Below are positions 9,503 to 17,769 of a stretch of 20,425 nt of DNA, in pieces. Under the pieces are notes generated by a model that made no database searches, was not told where the DNA came from, and worked only from the letters and a program-made list of their open reading frames with translations. Source of the DNA: Mycoemilia scoparia (taxonomy: Eukaryota > Kickxellomycota > Kickxellomycetes > Kickxellales > Kickxellaceae); contig JANBPU010000278.1 of assembly GCA_027575805.1 (NCBI GenBank), positions 1 through 20,425 of the forward strand, read 5' to 3'. Made by a program: the position numbers and the translations under genes. Position 1 is the first letter of the stretch. Each line of letters opens with the position of its first letter.

Positions 9503-9790
9503 TTACCAAAGACAGTGGACATGCCCTTTGGCTTTAGTGCAAAAGTGGACAAACAGCGACGCGGTTTTTGGCTCGTACATTGAGCAATACTTGCCATCCC
9601 ATTCGGTGTTATGGTTAAGCGCCAAACACATGGGACGAAGATCGGGAATCACCATGTTGTCGAGCTGAACCTTGAGGTCAAGACATGTACATTGCCACCA
9701 GGTCGTGTTGTCGTCGGCTAGGACCAAGGCTGGATATATCAATGCAAGAGTGGCGGCAAATAGCAGTGTGTAGAAAACGGTCGATTCCAT
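9503..9790 (-). CDS. Small secreted cysteine-rich protein (95 residues)
   Basis: The 95-residue product begins MESTVFYTLLFAATLALIYP, a typical secretory signal with a likely cut after ALVLA (about residue 25). The mature part of about 70 residues has six cysteines (34, 36, 55, 69, 84 and 93), an even number that suits three disulfides, plus one potential N-glycosylation site (NTT, 28-30). It begins with Asp/Asn/Thr and a Trp pair and ends in HCLW. Size and composition fit the broad class of fungal small secreted proteins, but I recognise no family and do not assign a role. The ATG is the first behind the TATA box at 9982-9989. The stop codon overlaps a weak GTAAAA donor-like site, so a further 3' exon cannot be excluded. 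Confidence 0.72.
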   Translation of the reverse strand: MESTVFYTLLFAATLALIYPALVLADDNTTWWQCTCLDLKVQLDNMVIPDLRPMCLALNHNTEWDGKYCSMYEPKTASLFVHFCTKAKGHVHCLW

Positions 9791-9981
9791 TTTGCTCGAT
9801 ATTTGGGGAGAGGTGTTCTGGTTAATTCTGGAATAGCAGAAAGCCGTATTTGTGGGGGTAGTATAGTGGGCGGCAATAACAGGTAGTTTCGGAAATATGC
9901 TTGTGTATGTGTGTGTATTCAGGAACAGAGACGAGGGTATTGTTCAATAAAGAAGTAATGGTCTGAGGGAAGTGGCGGCGC

Positions 9982-9989
9982 TATTTATA
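9982..9989 (-). promoter_or_regulatory. TATA box of the secreted-protein gene
   Basis: The minus strand reads GCTATAAATAGC centred here, about 190 nt before the ATG. No minus-strand ATG lies between the expected transcription start (near 9955) and 9790. Confidence 0.6.
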
Positions 9990-11896
9990 GCTGGCTGAAA
10001 GGAGAAAAGATTGAACAAAGGATAAAAGCTTAAGCTGGAAACAGGCAGGGTCAAAGGCGGAGAAGAGATGAGAAGAGAAAGTGTGACTATTATATTATTG
10101 TTCTTAAAGAGACAACACGGGGGAAGACAGGATAACAACAAAAACAACAGCAATAAGAAGAAAAAAGCACGGAACTATCAAAGAATCTAATTCGTGGTAA
10201 AGAAAGTTTTGGAGAATATGGCTCTTCATTTTATAAGTTCTCGCTCTCATCTTCCTTGCCATATCGCCCATTAGAAACCACTCTTTACAGAGAGCCAGCA
10301 GTTGCTGTTCTCCGCCAAAATCGTTATTTTCTGAATAAATGTGGTATAACCTGCATATCAGCAGGAACACAAATAACAATCCATACATCAAATCCCAACA
10401 ACAGCAAAGCAGGAGCAGCAACAAAAGCCAAGCTGCGTAGTCGATGATGTTATCGGGCACTCATGAGCCCCACAACAAATCATGGCCAGGAATTCCGCCC
10501 ATCTCTCACTTCTTTGCAGTGCATCAGTGGCTTTAACAAATTTGTCAGGACTCCGTCAAAAAAACAATTTTCTTTGCAGAGCAGAGTGATTTTCATGGCT
10601 GTCCTACCATCAGGATCCAACCACAACCAGCCAGTCAGATATCCATCCCATCCTTGTTTTCGCTGATTTAACTACACACGCCTTTGTTATTGTAGTAAAT
10701 AGTTTGCTGTTCATCCCTTTTTGTGTGCTTTTCTACCACTTGGCTACCCAACAGCTTTTAAATGATGCCAAGAAATTCTGGTCTTTAGTAGTCGTAGCTG
10801 TACTGGTTTGACCTCTGATGTGATCAAGATATACTTTTTTATATAAAAATTTAACTTGGTATATGCTTGATACATCTGAACTATTTTTATCAAACTTTTT
10901 GTTTTTTTTCTTCCTGAGCAATGTATATTCCCTCTCGTATTATGTTATCCCAAAATATCTCTCCCTCTCCCTCCAATAATAACAACACTACTACTACTAC
11001 TACTAATAATAATGGAGATTTACCAATGTGCTCTCTACATTCACATGATTTTGAATCTCCTCCACCAGACAAAATATTCTATACATTTATTTCTCCCTAT
11101 AACCCTGCCTAGAACTCTCTCTCTCTCTCTATGTATGTATGTATGTATGTATGTATGTATGTATGTATGTATGTATATAAGTGTGGCTTTTAGCAACTAG
11201 CTCTTCAACTCGACTATTTTGTTTCTTTGCTCATATTTATTTCTCTCTAAAACTCTGTTATGAATACTTGACATACATCCCAACACACACAGACAGATAT
11301 ATGGATGCGCTGATCGGGGATTTTCACGCCCCCTCTCCTTTTGTTGTGAGTTATCAGATTTATTGGTGGCAAATGATTAATGAATACATCATTTTCTGCA
11401 CTCTAACCTTTAAATTGCCCGAAAACTTGTCATTCATCTCTGCACGTACACAGTATTAAAATTAACCCTCTATTTTAGCATGAATGATGTGTATGTGTGT
11501 TCAAAGAAAATATATGTCGAAGGCTCTTCATCAAAAAAGGGAACAACAATCCTGTGTGCTCTCCCACATTCCTGTAAGCTTGATCCAAAAGTCATGCATT
11601 TTTTGGGGGCAGGGAGAAAGGGTGGAGCATTGAAGAGATTATTCTGATACATTTCTAAAGGAAACTCTGGCGTATAAAAAGAATGGAGATGGATTGACAA
11701 TGTTTCTTTTCTACTTACGACTACAGCAACAGATTAAACAGATATAGAGATGTATTTTGTTGTGTATGAGTCTAAAAATAGAATGTCTTTTGTACTACTG
11801 GCTATTTCCAAACTATATGGGCTATGATTGTTTTTCTCATTTTATATGTTTGTGTGTTTTTAGTTAAAGTGGTGTGGTATGATAAGTGCTTTATGT
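9990..11896. other. Long intergenic region, no gene supported
   Basis: Almost 1.9 kb. The part at about 10240-10670 looks less AT-rich than its surroundings, and short frames are open on both strands, but the minus-strand frame of 118 codons has no ATG and the plus-strand frames have no promoter or family features. A CT run and an ATGT run sit at 11114-11176. A minus frame at 11470-11700 also lacks an ATG. An unannotated RNA or short-exon gene here is possible but not shown. Confidence 0.4.
11114..11176. repeat. Compound microsatellite (CT)n-(ATGT)n
   Basis: A CT dinucleotide run is followed directly by about eleven ATGT tetranucleotide units. It lies in intergenic DNA. Confidence 0.9.
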
Positions 11897-12003
11897 ATAT
11901 GGATGGTGATTTTTGAAGGGCATCTTTTGGTGGCTGCTATTGATTATAGGAGCAATCATAGTTGATTATCAAACATTCACCCTTCAAAAATAATCGCCCA
12001 TAT
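11897..12003 (-). mobile_element. Inverted-repeat element family 1, copy C (MITE-like)
   Basis: A 107-bp element in the opposite orientation to copies A and B. The outer ends ATATGGATGGTGATTTTTG and, from the other side, ATATGGGCGATTATTTTTG give the best-preserved inverted repeats (about 24 bp) of the family. The interior read on the minus strand has GCTCCTATAATCAATAGCAG and CCACCAAAAG. It ends 1 bp before a family 2 element. Confidence 0.72.
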
Positions 12004-12004
12004 A

Positions 12005-12137
12005 GTTAAAGTTTACAAGGCTTAAGGCAAAAATGGACCTCCCCCCGCTCAGGAACTGCATAAACAGACTGACGATTAGGTCAAAATCTGGAGATCCATT
12101 TCTGATCATTATACACTTGACCTCAAGTGAAATTTCA
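12005..12137 (+). mobile_element. Inverted-repeat element family 2, copy 4 (MITE-like)
   Basis: Begins GTTAAAGTTTACAAGGC, then AAGGCAAAAATGGACCTCC, and ends TTGACCTCAAGTGAAATTTCA. The right end read backwards (GGTCAAGTGTATAATGATC, then AGAAATGGATCTCC) mirrors the left end. The middle has CTCAGGAACTGCATAA. This is the clearest copy for defining the family. Confidence 0.65.
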
Positions 12138-12482
12138 ATATTTATTAAAATGATTTAACTCCCAATTTTTACTTTCTGACCAAAGCGAGAAAGAAAAATT
12201 TGGCACGTCATGGCATTTAGTTCAAAAATAGCTTAAACCAGAAAGGATATGATATGAATTAAGAATTCTTTTAGTATAAAAATGTCTCTAAAAATATTTT
12301 TACCCCAAAAAAACAGATGTAAATAATTGTAAAACTCGAACAGAATATATAGTACAGTTTAACGATTTTACTAATACAAAATTGTAGAAATTGTAATGTC
12401 ATACTCATTGTATAAAAAATAAGGCTCCCATTTTTATATCATTGGTATACCCAAAGTATATGGTAAGTAGTATATATATATC

Positions 12483-12490
12483 TATAAATA
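12483..12490 (+). promoter_or_regulatory. TATA box of the helical orphan gene
   Basis: TATAAATA in the plus strand, 57 nt upstream of the ATG at 12540. The implied leader is only about 25 nt, the shortest in the window. Confidence 0.55.
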
Positions 12491-12539
12491 CCAACATCTT
12501 TCCTAGAAAATATTTGTTTCTTTGTCATCTCTCCACAAA

Positions 12540-13331
12540 ATGAACTCTACTCGCTCTTTATCTCCTACCCCTCAATACCCCAACAATAGGGTCTCTGGTT
12601 CGGGTCTTAAGAGTAAACTTTTCGCTACTCCGAAAAGGGCTATTGACATGGCAAGTCAGGTTATACTATATGACAAGGTAAAAGCTGTTCTAGAGCAACA
12701 AGAGCAACGCCTTGGTATAATACTTAATCCGGTTGACTCACTGGAAAATTCTTGGAAATTAGCCGAGTTTATATATCAGGCTCCAATTGATTTCAAGAAA
12801 TCATCACAGGTTTTAGCCCAGGCCATAAAGCAAGTCGGGGTTGTAGATGGTATTTTGAAACTGTTTACGCTTGATGAAAAAGACCAAGCTTTAGTACTGA
12901 TCGGTTATCTAAGAGAGGCTAGTGACCTGATTGATGAATTGTATAGGGAGTTAAATCCCATCCTGACTAAAGTTGTATATCTACTTTTTGAATTAACCAT
13001 CTTTCTGATTAGGACTCAAAATCAAATTTGTATTTTATCTAGCGAGTTAATGAACTTAGCCAGAGAAATACAGGCTCAGCATCCAAATCGACAAGCCATT
13101 CGTGGTGAAATCCAGGCTGACGAAGAGATTGAGAATCCAGTCAAGAGGCTTAATCAGCTCAGCCTTGCTGTTGATGATATCATGACTCAAGTCAAAGATT
13201 TTGCCGAAATTTTGGGCATAGAACCAGAAAAAATTGTGGAGCGTTCTTTGATTTATAATGATAAAAAGAGGGATTTTTTGGATAAAGTCCAAGCCCAAGC
13301 CCAAACCACAAACAACCAGATGAGATCATGA
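12540..13331 (+). CDS. Helix-rich protein of 263 residues, function unknown
   Basis: The start is the first ATG behind the TATA box at 12483-12490. Residues 1-35 are Ser/Pro/Lys-rich and probably disordered, with SPTP and TPKR sites. From about 40 to the end the sequence has the charged and hydrophobic alternation of long amphipathic helices: residues 41-60 (rich in Gln/Glu), 69-110, 115-139, and a strongly hydrophobic stretch at 141-158 (ILTKVVYLLFELTIFLIR). The last could be a membrane or buried helix. A Gln/Glu-rich segment (178-200) leads to two more helices and a polar, Gln-rich tail. There are only scattered cysteines and no signal peptide. Poly(A)-type AATAAA lies at 13515-13520. I recognise no family; a bundle or coiled-coil protein is an inference from composition. 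It is a single exon. Confidence 0.8.
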   Translation: MNSTRSLSPTPQYPNNRVSGSGLKSKLFATPKRAIDMASQVILYDKVKAVLEQQEQRLGIILNPVDSLENSWKLAEFIYQAPIDFKKSSQVLAQAIKQVGVVDGILKLFTLDEKDQALVLIGYLREASDLIDELYRELNPILTKVVYLLFELTIFLIRTQNQICILSSELMNLAREIQAQHPNRQAIRGEIQADEEIENPVKRLNQLSLAVDDIMTQVKDFAEILGIEPEKIVERSLIYNDKKRDFLDKVQAQAQTTNNQMRS

Positions 13332-13625
13332 GCTTGTTATACTTTATATCATAGGTGCTAATATCATTGTTATTTGCTATCTAGTCAACCATACCTAAGG
13401 TTACACGAATGTATATCTTTGGACTACTAATTGATTCAGCATGTCAGCTATGATAATAATCATAGTAGTTGGTGGCGATGACCACATTTTTTTGTTATAA
13501 AGGATTTGTTCTTCAATAAACTCACTTTAAACAAAAACTTTTAATCGAATGTTATATATTATTGCAGGTGTAATTTGAAATAATAAATCTATCTACAGCT
13601 CAATAGTTGGTGAGAATTCACAAGT
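13332..13625. other. 3' flank of the helical orphan, nothing else recognised
   Basis: Contains the AATAAA at 13515-13520 and AT-rich sequence up to the family 2 element. No gene is seen. Confidence 0.4.
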
Positions 13626-13759
13626 GATCAAGTGTATGATGGTGGGTAAAAATGGGCCCTCTCCGCCCAGCAATTGCATAACACATGGCTTGCGACTGGG
13701 TTAAAACCCGAGGAGCCATTTCTGCCTAGTTCACAATTGATCCCTAGTCAAAATTTACC
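13626..13759 (+). mobile_element. Inverted-repeat element family 2, copy 5 (MITE-like)
   Basis: The left end GATCAAGTGTATGATGG, then TAAAAATGGGCCCTC, is mirrored by the right end read backwards: GATCAATTGTGAACTAGG, then AGAAATGGCTCCTC. These are imperfect inverted repeats of roughly 35 bp. The middle holds CCCAGCAATTGCATAA and TTAAAACCCGAGG as in copy 4. It is non-coding. Confidence 0.65.
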
Positions 13760-14131
13760 AGATATGTAAATAGAGTCATACTTTACTCTAAATGTGTACA
13801 AATTAGGAGGAGTTGTTTAAATATATATATATATATATCACCAATCTTGGTTATGATTGAATGCGTGCGTACCCGATTTTCCTTTGAATGATTATGTTTA
13901 AGGCATTAGGTCATGGCATTTTTAGGGGCAGAAATCGTTGTTCATGTTTGCTTTATTATTCAAAGATATACGATTCTAACATGGATTTTGGAAAATCAAT
14001 GCAAAATCTTTAAGAGACTTGAGTGTGTGTGGTAGTATTTAAACTAGCACTTTCCTACTGCTACTGCTACTACGACGATTCTTAAATCACAAATGTGTAT
14101 ATGTTGGTAATGATTAAACAAGAAAAAGAAT
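13760..14131. other. Upstream region of family member 3, no gene seen
   Basis: AT-rich, with an AT microsatellite near 13820-13838 and CTA/CTG triplets near 14056-14075. Nothing else can be supported before the TATA box at 14132. Confidence 0.4.
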
Positions 14132-14139
14132 TATAAATA
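14132..14139 (+). promoter_or_regulatory. TATA box of small-family member 3
   Basis: TATAAATA about 165 nt before the ATG at 14300. No ATG lies between the expected transcription start (near 14165) and 14300. The leader contains a CCCAACCC block followed by an AAAC repeat (14208-14245). Confidence 0.55.
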
Positions 14140-14299
14140 CATGAAACCTCCCGCTCATTGCTATTAAAGTTCATTACGTTTAAATAACCTCCTCTTTTTT
14201 TGCTCCAAGCCACCCAACCCAACCCAACAAACAAACAAACAAACAAGCAAAGGCTTGTCGGTATACGTTAAGGTAAAATCCACTACTGGTTAAACAAAA

Positions 14300-14736
14300 A
14301 TGGCTACTGCTGATAGTGGAAAGGGTAGTATTAAGCCCGAACTAGTTTTCTATAAGGGTCCTGATTCCCCAATTGCAGTTTCAGGAGCACATGTCCTGGC
14401 ATTAGTTGAAAAGCGGTTTGACAATGTAACTGATGGTGTAAGTAGGGGTTAGTTCTTATTCTTGTTACTCGGGATTATGCTCGAGCCAATGCCAATAATA
14501 CTAACCACCAGATTTTTCTGTTGTTTTGTTGAGGGAGGTAGGGTACTATGCTTTTCAGAAAGAAGCCGTGTACTAAAGAGCAGTGCCGCCAAATACTTTT
14601 GGATGAGATTAAAAACCACAAGGATATTCTAGATTCTTTTCGTTGGGTTAATAGCAAATCTTCGTGTGATGGGTATAGCTATTATAAGTTTGCTTATGAC
14701 CTAAGCCAGATTGGTAAGAGAGATGGTGGGTCTTAG
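14300..14736 (+). CDS. Small two-exon protein, local family member 3 (110 residues), function unknown
   Basis: Exon 1 is 14300-14437 and exon 2 is 14542-14736, with a 104-nt intron (14438-14541): GTAAGT donor, a perfect TACTAAC branch site at 14499-14505 and GGTAG acceptor, phase 0. The 110-residue product starts with a 12-residue polar extension, then ELVFYKGPDS and SGAHVLALVEKRF; exon 2 has CTKEQCRQILLDEIKNHKD and then YYKFAYDL near the end. Against member 1, the T-x(2)-Q, L, I-K, K and S-F positions coincide without gaps, and Y-x-F-x-Y-x-L is shared near the C-terminus. Against member 2, exon 1 shares VF and SG-x-x-V. It lies on the opposite strand from the other two members. Three cysteines fall in exon 2. 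There is no signal peptide. Function unknown. Confidence 0.72.
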
Positions 14737-14971
14737 TCGGCCTCTTTGAGAAGTAGTTAGATCTTTGTGCGGTTTGTTTGTAGGCAAGGGGGCGAGTCTG
14801 GGGTTTCAACAATTGATAGTCTGACATTATTGTTGTTTCTAGCTATTGTTTGTTTATTTTGCCTGAGTCTTTTATTTTAGGCTAGCTATCTAGGAATGGC
14901 TTTATAGTTGTTTTTTTTGATTGATTGATTGATTGAAAATAAAAAAGGGAGCCATATTTAAACAAATTTCC
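14737..14971. other. 3' region of family member 3
   Basis: T/G-rich sequence ending in a GATT run (14919-14935) and an AATAAA at 14938-14943, about 200 nt past the stop, the most likely poly(A) signal. No gene is seen. Confidence 0.4.
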
Positions 14972-15066
14972 ATATGGGTAATAATCTTCAAAGGGTGTCT
15001 TTTGGTGATTTCCAATGGTTATATGGGCAATTAAACATTCATCCTTCAAAAAGAATCCTCCTATAT
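14972..15066 (-). mobile_element. Inverted-repeat element family 1, copy D (MITE-like)
   Basis: A 95-bp element read on the minus strand as TTCTTTTTGAAGGATGAATG, AATTGCCCATATAACCATTGG, CACCAAAAGACACCC and an end GAAGATTATTACCCATAT. It is closest to copy A, with which it shares the GAATGTT and ATTATTACCC blocks, but has lost the GCAGCC core. Its ends are less well matched. Confidence 0.62.
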
Positions 15067-15333
15067 TATTGGTATTATCAATGTAATCTATACTCATTTT
15101 TCTAATTTCATACATATATATATATATATATATGCTGGCAAAAATGTTGGCTTTAACTATTCTTCTTTTGTATTACATTGCAAATAAAAAAGACAAACAA
15201 ACTATATCCTATCCTATGAACTACTCTTCTATTCAAAGTAGTAGTAGAAAGCCCAAGTACAAAACAAAAAACATAATAAATATAGATTCGTATTCATATA
15301 AAAACTCATTCCGATTCACTGTCAAGAATGGCG

Positions 15334-17136
15334 CTACAAATACCCATAACCACCATCGTTTGATAGAGGCATTTGTGTCCTAGGAACAAGAGCTAAAGGT
15401 GATCTTGGGGTCATAGGGGTATGGGTGCCGCTACCAAATGGAGAACCAACAGAAGATGGACTTCCTGGTGTCATAGTATTATGAGTCGACCATGATGGTG
15501 TAGGTGGAACAGAATTAGAACGATAATGCGAAAACGTTTTCAGTGGCGGAGGGAGATCACCCAAATGTAGTGTTGTTGGCGCACAAGTCCTGCGATCATA
15601 TATCGTTAAAGGTTGTGTATGCAGTCCTCTGGATGAACTTCTAGTAGGAATTGCTGGAAGAGTAGAAGGGGAGGAATCGAATGGAGCTGATTCTAACACA
15701 ATTGGTGCTGAAGAAATAGGAGGAGGCTTTGGGAATGCATCCATGTCAATATCATAGATTTGCATACCTGGACCATCTTGTCCACTCCACTCCCAAGCTT
15801 CTGATGATGCTTGTAGTACTTCTATAGATTCATAGCGCTGAGCAAAAGGAGGATCTATAACTGTCATTTGCACCATATTTTGCAAAGGTTGAAGCTGTCG
15901 CGGCGATACTTCGGAATCTAATGATAGTGGTGGAGGCGATATTAAGGAGCCTTGTGGATAATCCAATATCGTTGATTGAGCATTGGGTTGTTCAATCCTC
16001 ACGAGGGTCGTATCAAGAACATGCTGACCCGCAAATAGCCTGCCATACCTGTTTGTAGGCACCCAGGCAGCATCTAGGTCTGTCGCATCCTGTTCTTCAA
16101 CCCCAGACTCAGAGAGTTGGAGGATTGCTGGACCTGGTTGGTATTTCACAACTGCTGTTTCTACTACATTGATATGATCAATGTCTTTATCCTCTACAGG
16201 CTTAATGCCCACTACTTTTTCATCCATGATTAGTTGGGCTGGATCTATAACCGATTCTCGTGGGTTGCTCTCGGAAATATCTTCTACAATGGCTATGCCA
16301 TCGGCAAAAGATGGCGCAACACCACCTTCACTTCCAATGGTATCCATATTTAAAGTATCACCCGGAGGACTAAATAATGTGTCCGTAAGTGAGTCTGACC
16401 TTCCATGTCCAAAACCACCACCACTGCCATATGATGTATGAGAGTTTCTTTTATTGATAGTTGGGCCGGAATCGTGGGAACCTTGTCTAAGCCGTACAGT
16501 AGTCGCCCGGGGGCTAAGATTAGTGTGGCGTAAAAGGTTTGGTTCAGAGTGAGATTTTGGGATTGCAACATAACTTGCGACGATGTCATAAAAGCAAAAG
16601 TAATCATTATCTTCAGTATCAAATGGCATATCAACATGGGGATTAGTACTATCACCAGTAGGTTGTTGATCATTATTAGTCAAAGCTGTTGGTGACTGCG
16701 TTCTATCCCCATGGTTGTCACTTAGTTGATCATTATTAGCCAAAGCTGCTGGTGACTGCGTTCTATCCTCATGGATGTCGCCTAATTGATCATTATCAGC
16801 AACAACAGCACCTTTGTCATCGTGGCCACCAAAGCTTTTCTTTTTTCTAAACAATTCGATAAGCCACTTTGTCTGTTCTTCCCATCCTCTTTTGAGTTTT
16901 TGCATGATATCCTCACGATTTACGTCTACTTTGCTATCATCACGCATAAAGGATGCTGATCGTGTAGTCATTTGTCGCATGGTCCCACGAGTATTTTTTG
17001 TTCTGCCACCTCCACTACCACCGCCATCGTTTGAAGACTCACTAGAGTTTCCTTTCATATGAGCAGTAGAAGATGGAGCGTGTGAATTTTTAGAGAATGT
17101 CTTGTCTCTGTTTAATGTGGTTCTCAAACGATTCAT
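15334..17136 (-). CDS. Large, mostly disordered SP/TP-rich protein (600 residues), function unknown
   Basis: Single exon; the ATG is the first behind the TATA box at 17272-17279. The N-terminal 65 residues are basic and Ser/Gly-rich, followed by a short charged helix (about 73-100, with KRGWEEQTKWLIELFRKKK). Residues 115-154 are two copies of a 20-residue unit beginning NDQL and containing DRTQSP. Residues 178-199 form a small ordered island (DYFCFYDIVASYVAIP). The rest is low-complexity and rich in Ser, Pro and Thr, with many S/T-P sites towards the C-terminus. KSHSEP (194-199) and RSNSVP (539-544) resemble mode-1 14-3-3 binding sites. There is no signal peptide, membrane helix or catalytic motif. 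A regulatory or scaffold protein controlled by phosphorylation is an inference. I recognise no family. Confidence 0.82.
   Translation of the reverse strand: MNRLRTTLNRDKTFSKNSHAPSSTAHMKGNSSESSNDGGGSGGGRTKNTRGTMRQMTTRSASFMRDDSKVDVNREDIMQKLKRGWEEQTKWLIELFRKKKSFGGHDDKGAVVADNDQLGDIHEDRTQSPAALANNDQLSDNHGDRTQSPTALTNNDQQPTGDSTNPHVDMPFDTEDNDYFCFYDIVASYVAIPKSHSEPNLLRHTNLSPRATTVRLRQGSHDSGPTINKRNSHTSYGSGGGFGHGRSDSLTDTLFSPPGDTLNMDTIGSEGGVAPSFADGIAIVEDISESNPRESVIDPAQLIMDEKVVGIKPVEDKDIDHINVVETAVVKYQPGPAILQLSESGVEEQDATDLDAAWVPTNRYGRLFAGQHVLDTTLVRIEQPNAQSTILDYPQGSLISPPPLSLDSEVSPRQLQPLQNMVQMTVIDPPFAQRYESIEVLQASSEAWEWSGQDGPGMQIYDIDMDAFPKPPPISSAPIVLESAPFDSSPSTLPAIPTRSSSRGLHTQPLTIYDRRTCAPTTLHLGDLPPPLKTFSHYRSNSVPPTPSWSTHNTMTPGSPSSVGSPFGSGTHTPMTPRSPLALVPRTQMPLSNDGGYGYL
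16675..16794 (-). repeat. In-frame tandem duplication, two 60-bp units
   Basis: Two 60-bp units encode residues 115-134 and 135-154 of the 600-residue protein. They differ at a few positions (for example GDIHED versus SDNHGD), so the duplication is not brand new. A third partial start (NDQQ) follows. Confidence 0.8.
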
Positions 17137-17271
17137 TTGAGAAGAGTGCAAGCAGAAATGGGGGATGAGTTTGCTTAGGTAGTTGCTTTTCTTGCGTTTG
17201 CGTATGCGTGTGTAGGAGGAAGAGAGTGAAAACTATAATTTGAAGAATAAACAACTTCAACTTTTGGTCGC

Positions 17272-17279
17272 TATTTATA
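17272..17279 (-). promoter_or_regulatory. TATA box of the 600-residue protein gene
   Basis: The minus strand reads TATAAATAG about 138 nt before the ATG at 17136. Upstream frame positions have no ATG before it, so the leader is ATG-free. Confidence 0.6.
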
Positions 17280-17534
17280 CATTCATCCATCCAATTCCAA
17301 ACACACAATTTCAAAGTTCCATACCATACGGCTGGTTGCAATTTTTGTTGTTATTAACAACATTGATAATAATTGCCGCCCAAAGTTTTATTTCTTATTA
17401 CAAATATTGCCAAATTTTACTTTGGTTACATTTTTGCTTTAAAAAGCGCCACCAATACTCGAAAAATTGGTATAATATTTTGAATAAATTGATTTGTTTT
17501 GCCAATTTTTTATAATAATAATAGTAATAATAAT

Positions 17535-17558
17535 ACACACACACACACACACACACAA
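17535..17558. repeat. (AC)n microsatellite
   Basis: About twelve uninterrupted AC units, preceded by an imperfect AAT run. Confidence 0.9.
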
Positions 17559-17652
17559 TAATATTGACCAAATCATCATTGTCATTCCACAAAAATTTAC
17601 CAAAACAATCTTGTTAATCAAAAACTAGAAAAGAAAAAATAAATATTTTATA

Positions 17653-17769
17653 AAAAATCGGATATTGGTCAAATTTACAAAACATTAGGATAAAATCAGT
17701 TACAGGTAAAAACACACAAAACATTACGATAAAATTGGATGCTGGCCAAAATCCACAAAATATTATGAT
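17653..17769. repeat. 39-bp tandem repeat, three exact-length units
   Basis: Three units at 17653-17691, 17692-17730 and 17731-17769, each 39 bp and each ending AGGAT, ACGAT or ATGAT. Each begins AAAAT and carries CACAAAAC-like sequence at the same place. Units differ by substitutions but not by length. Confidence 0.75.

Noticed and set aside
10104..10460. 118-codon minus-strand frame with a hydrophobic start
   Set aside because: It begins at GTG, not ATG, no TATA box lies upstream, and the leucine/cysteine run comes from CAG/AGC triplet repeats on the other strand.
11470..11700. 76-codon minus-strand frame
   Set aside because: No ATG start near its beginning, no promoter, and no similarity to the small gene family that I tested it against.
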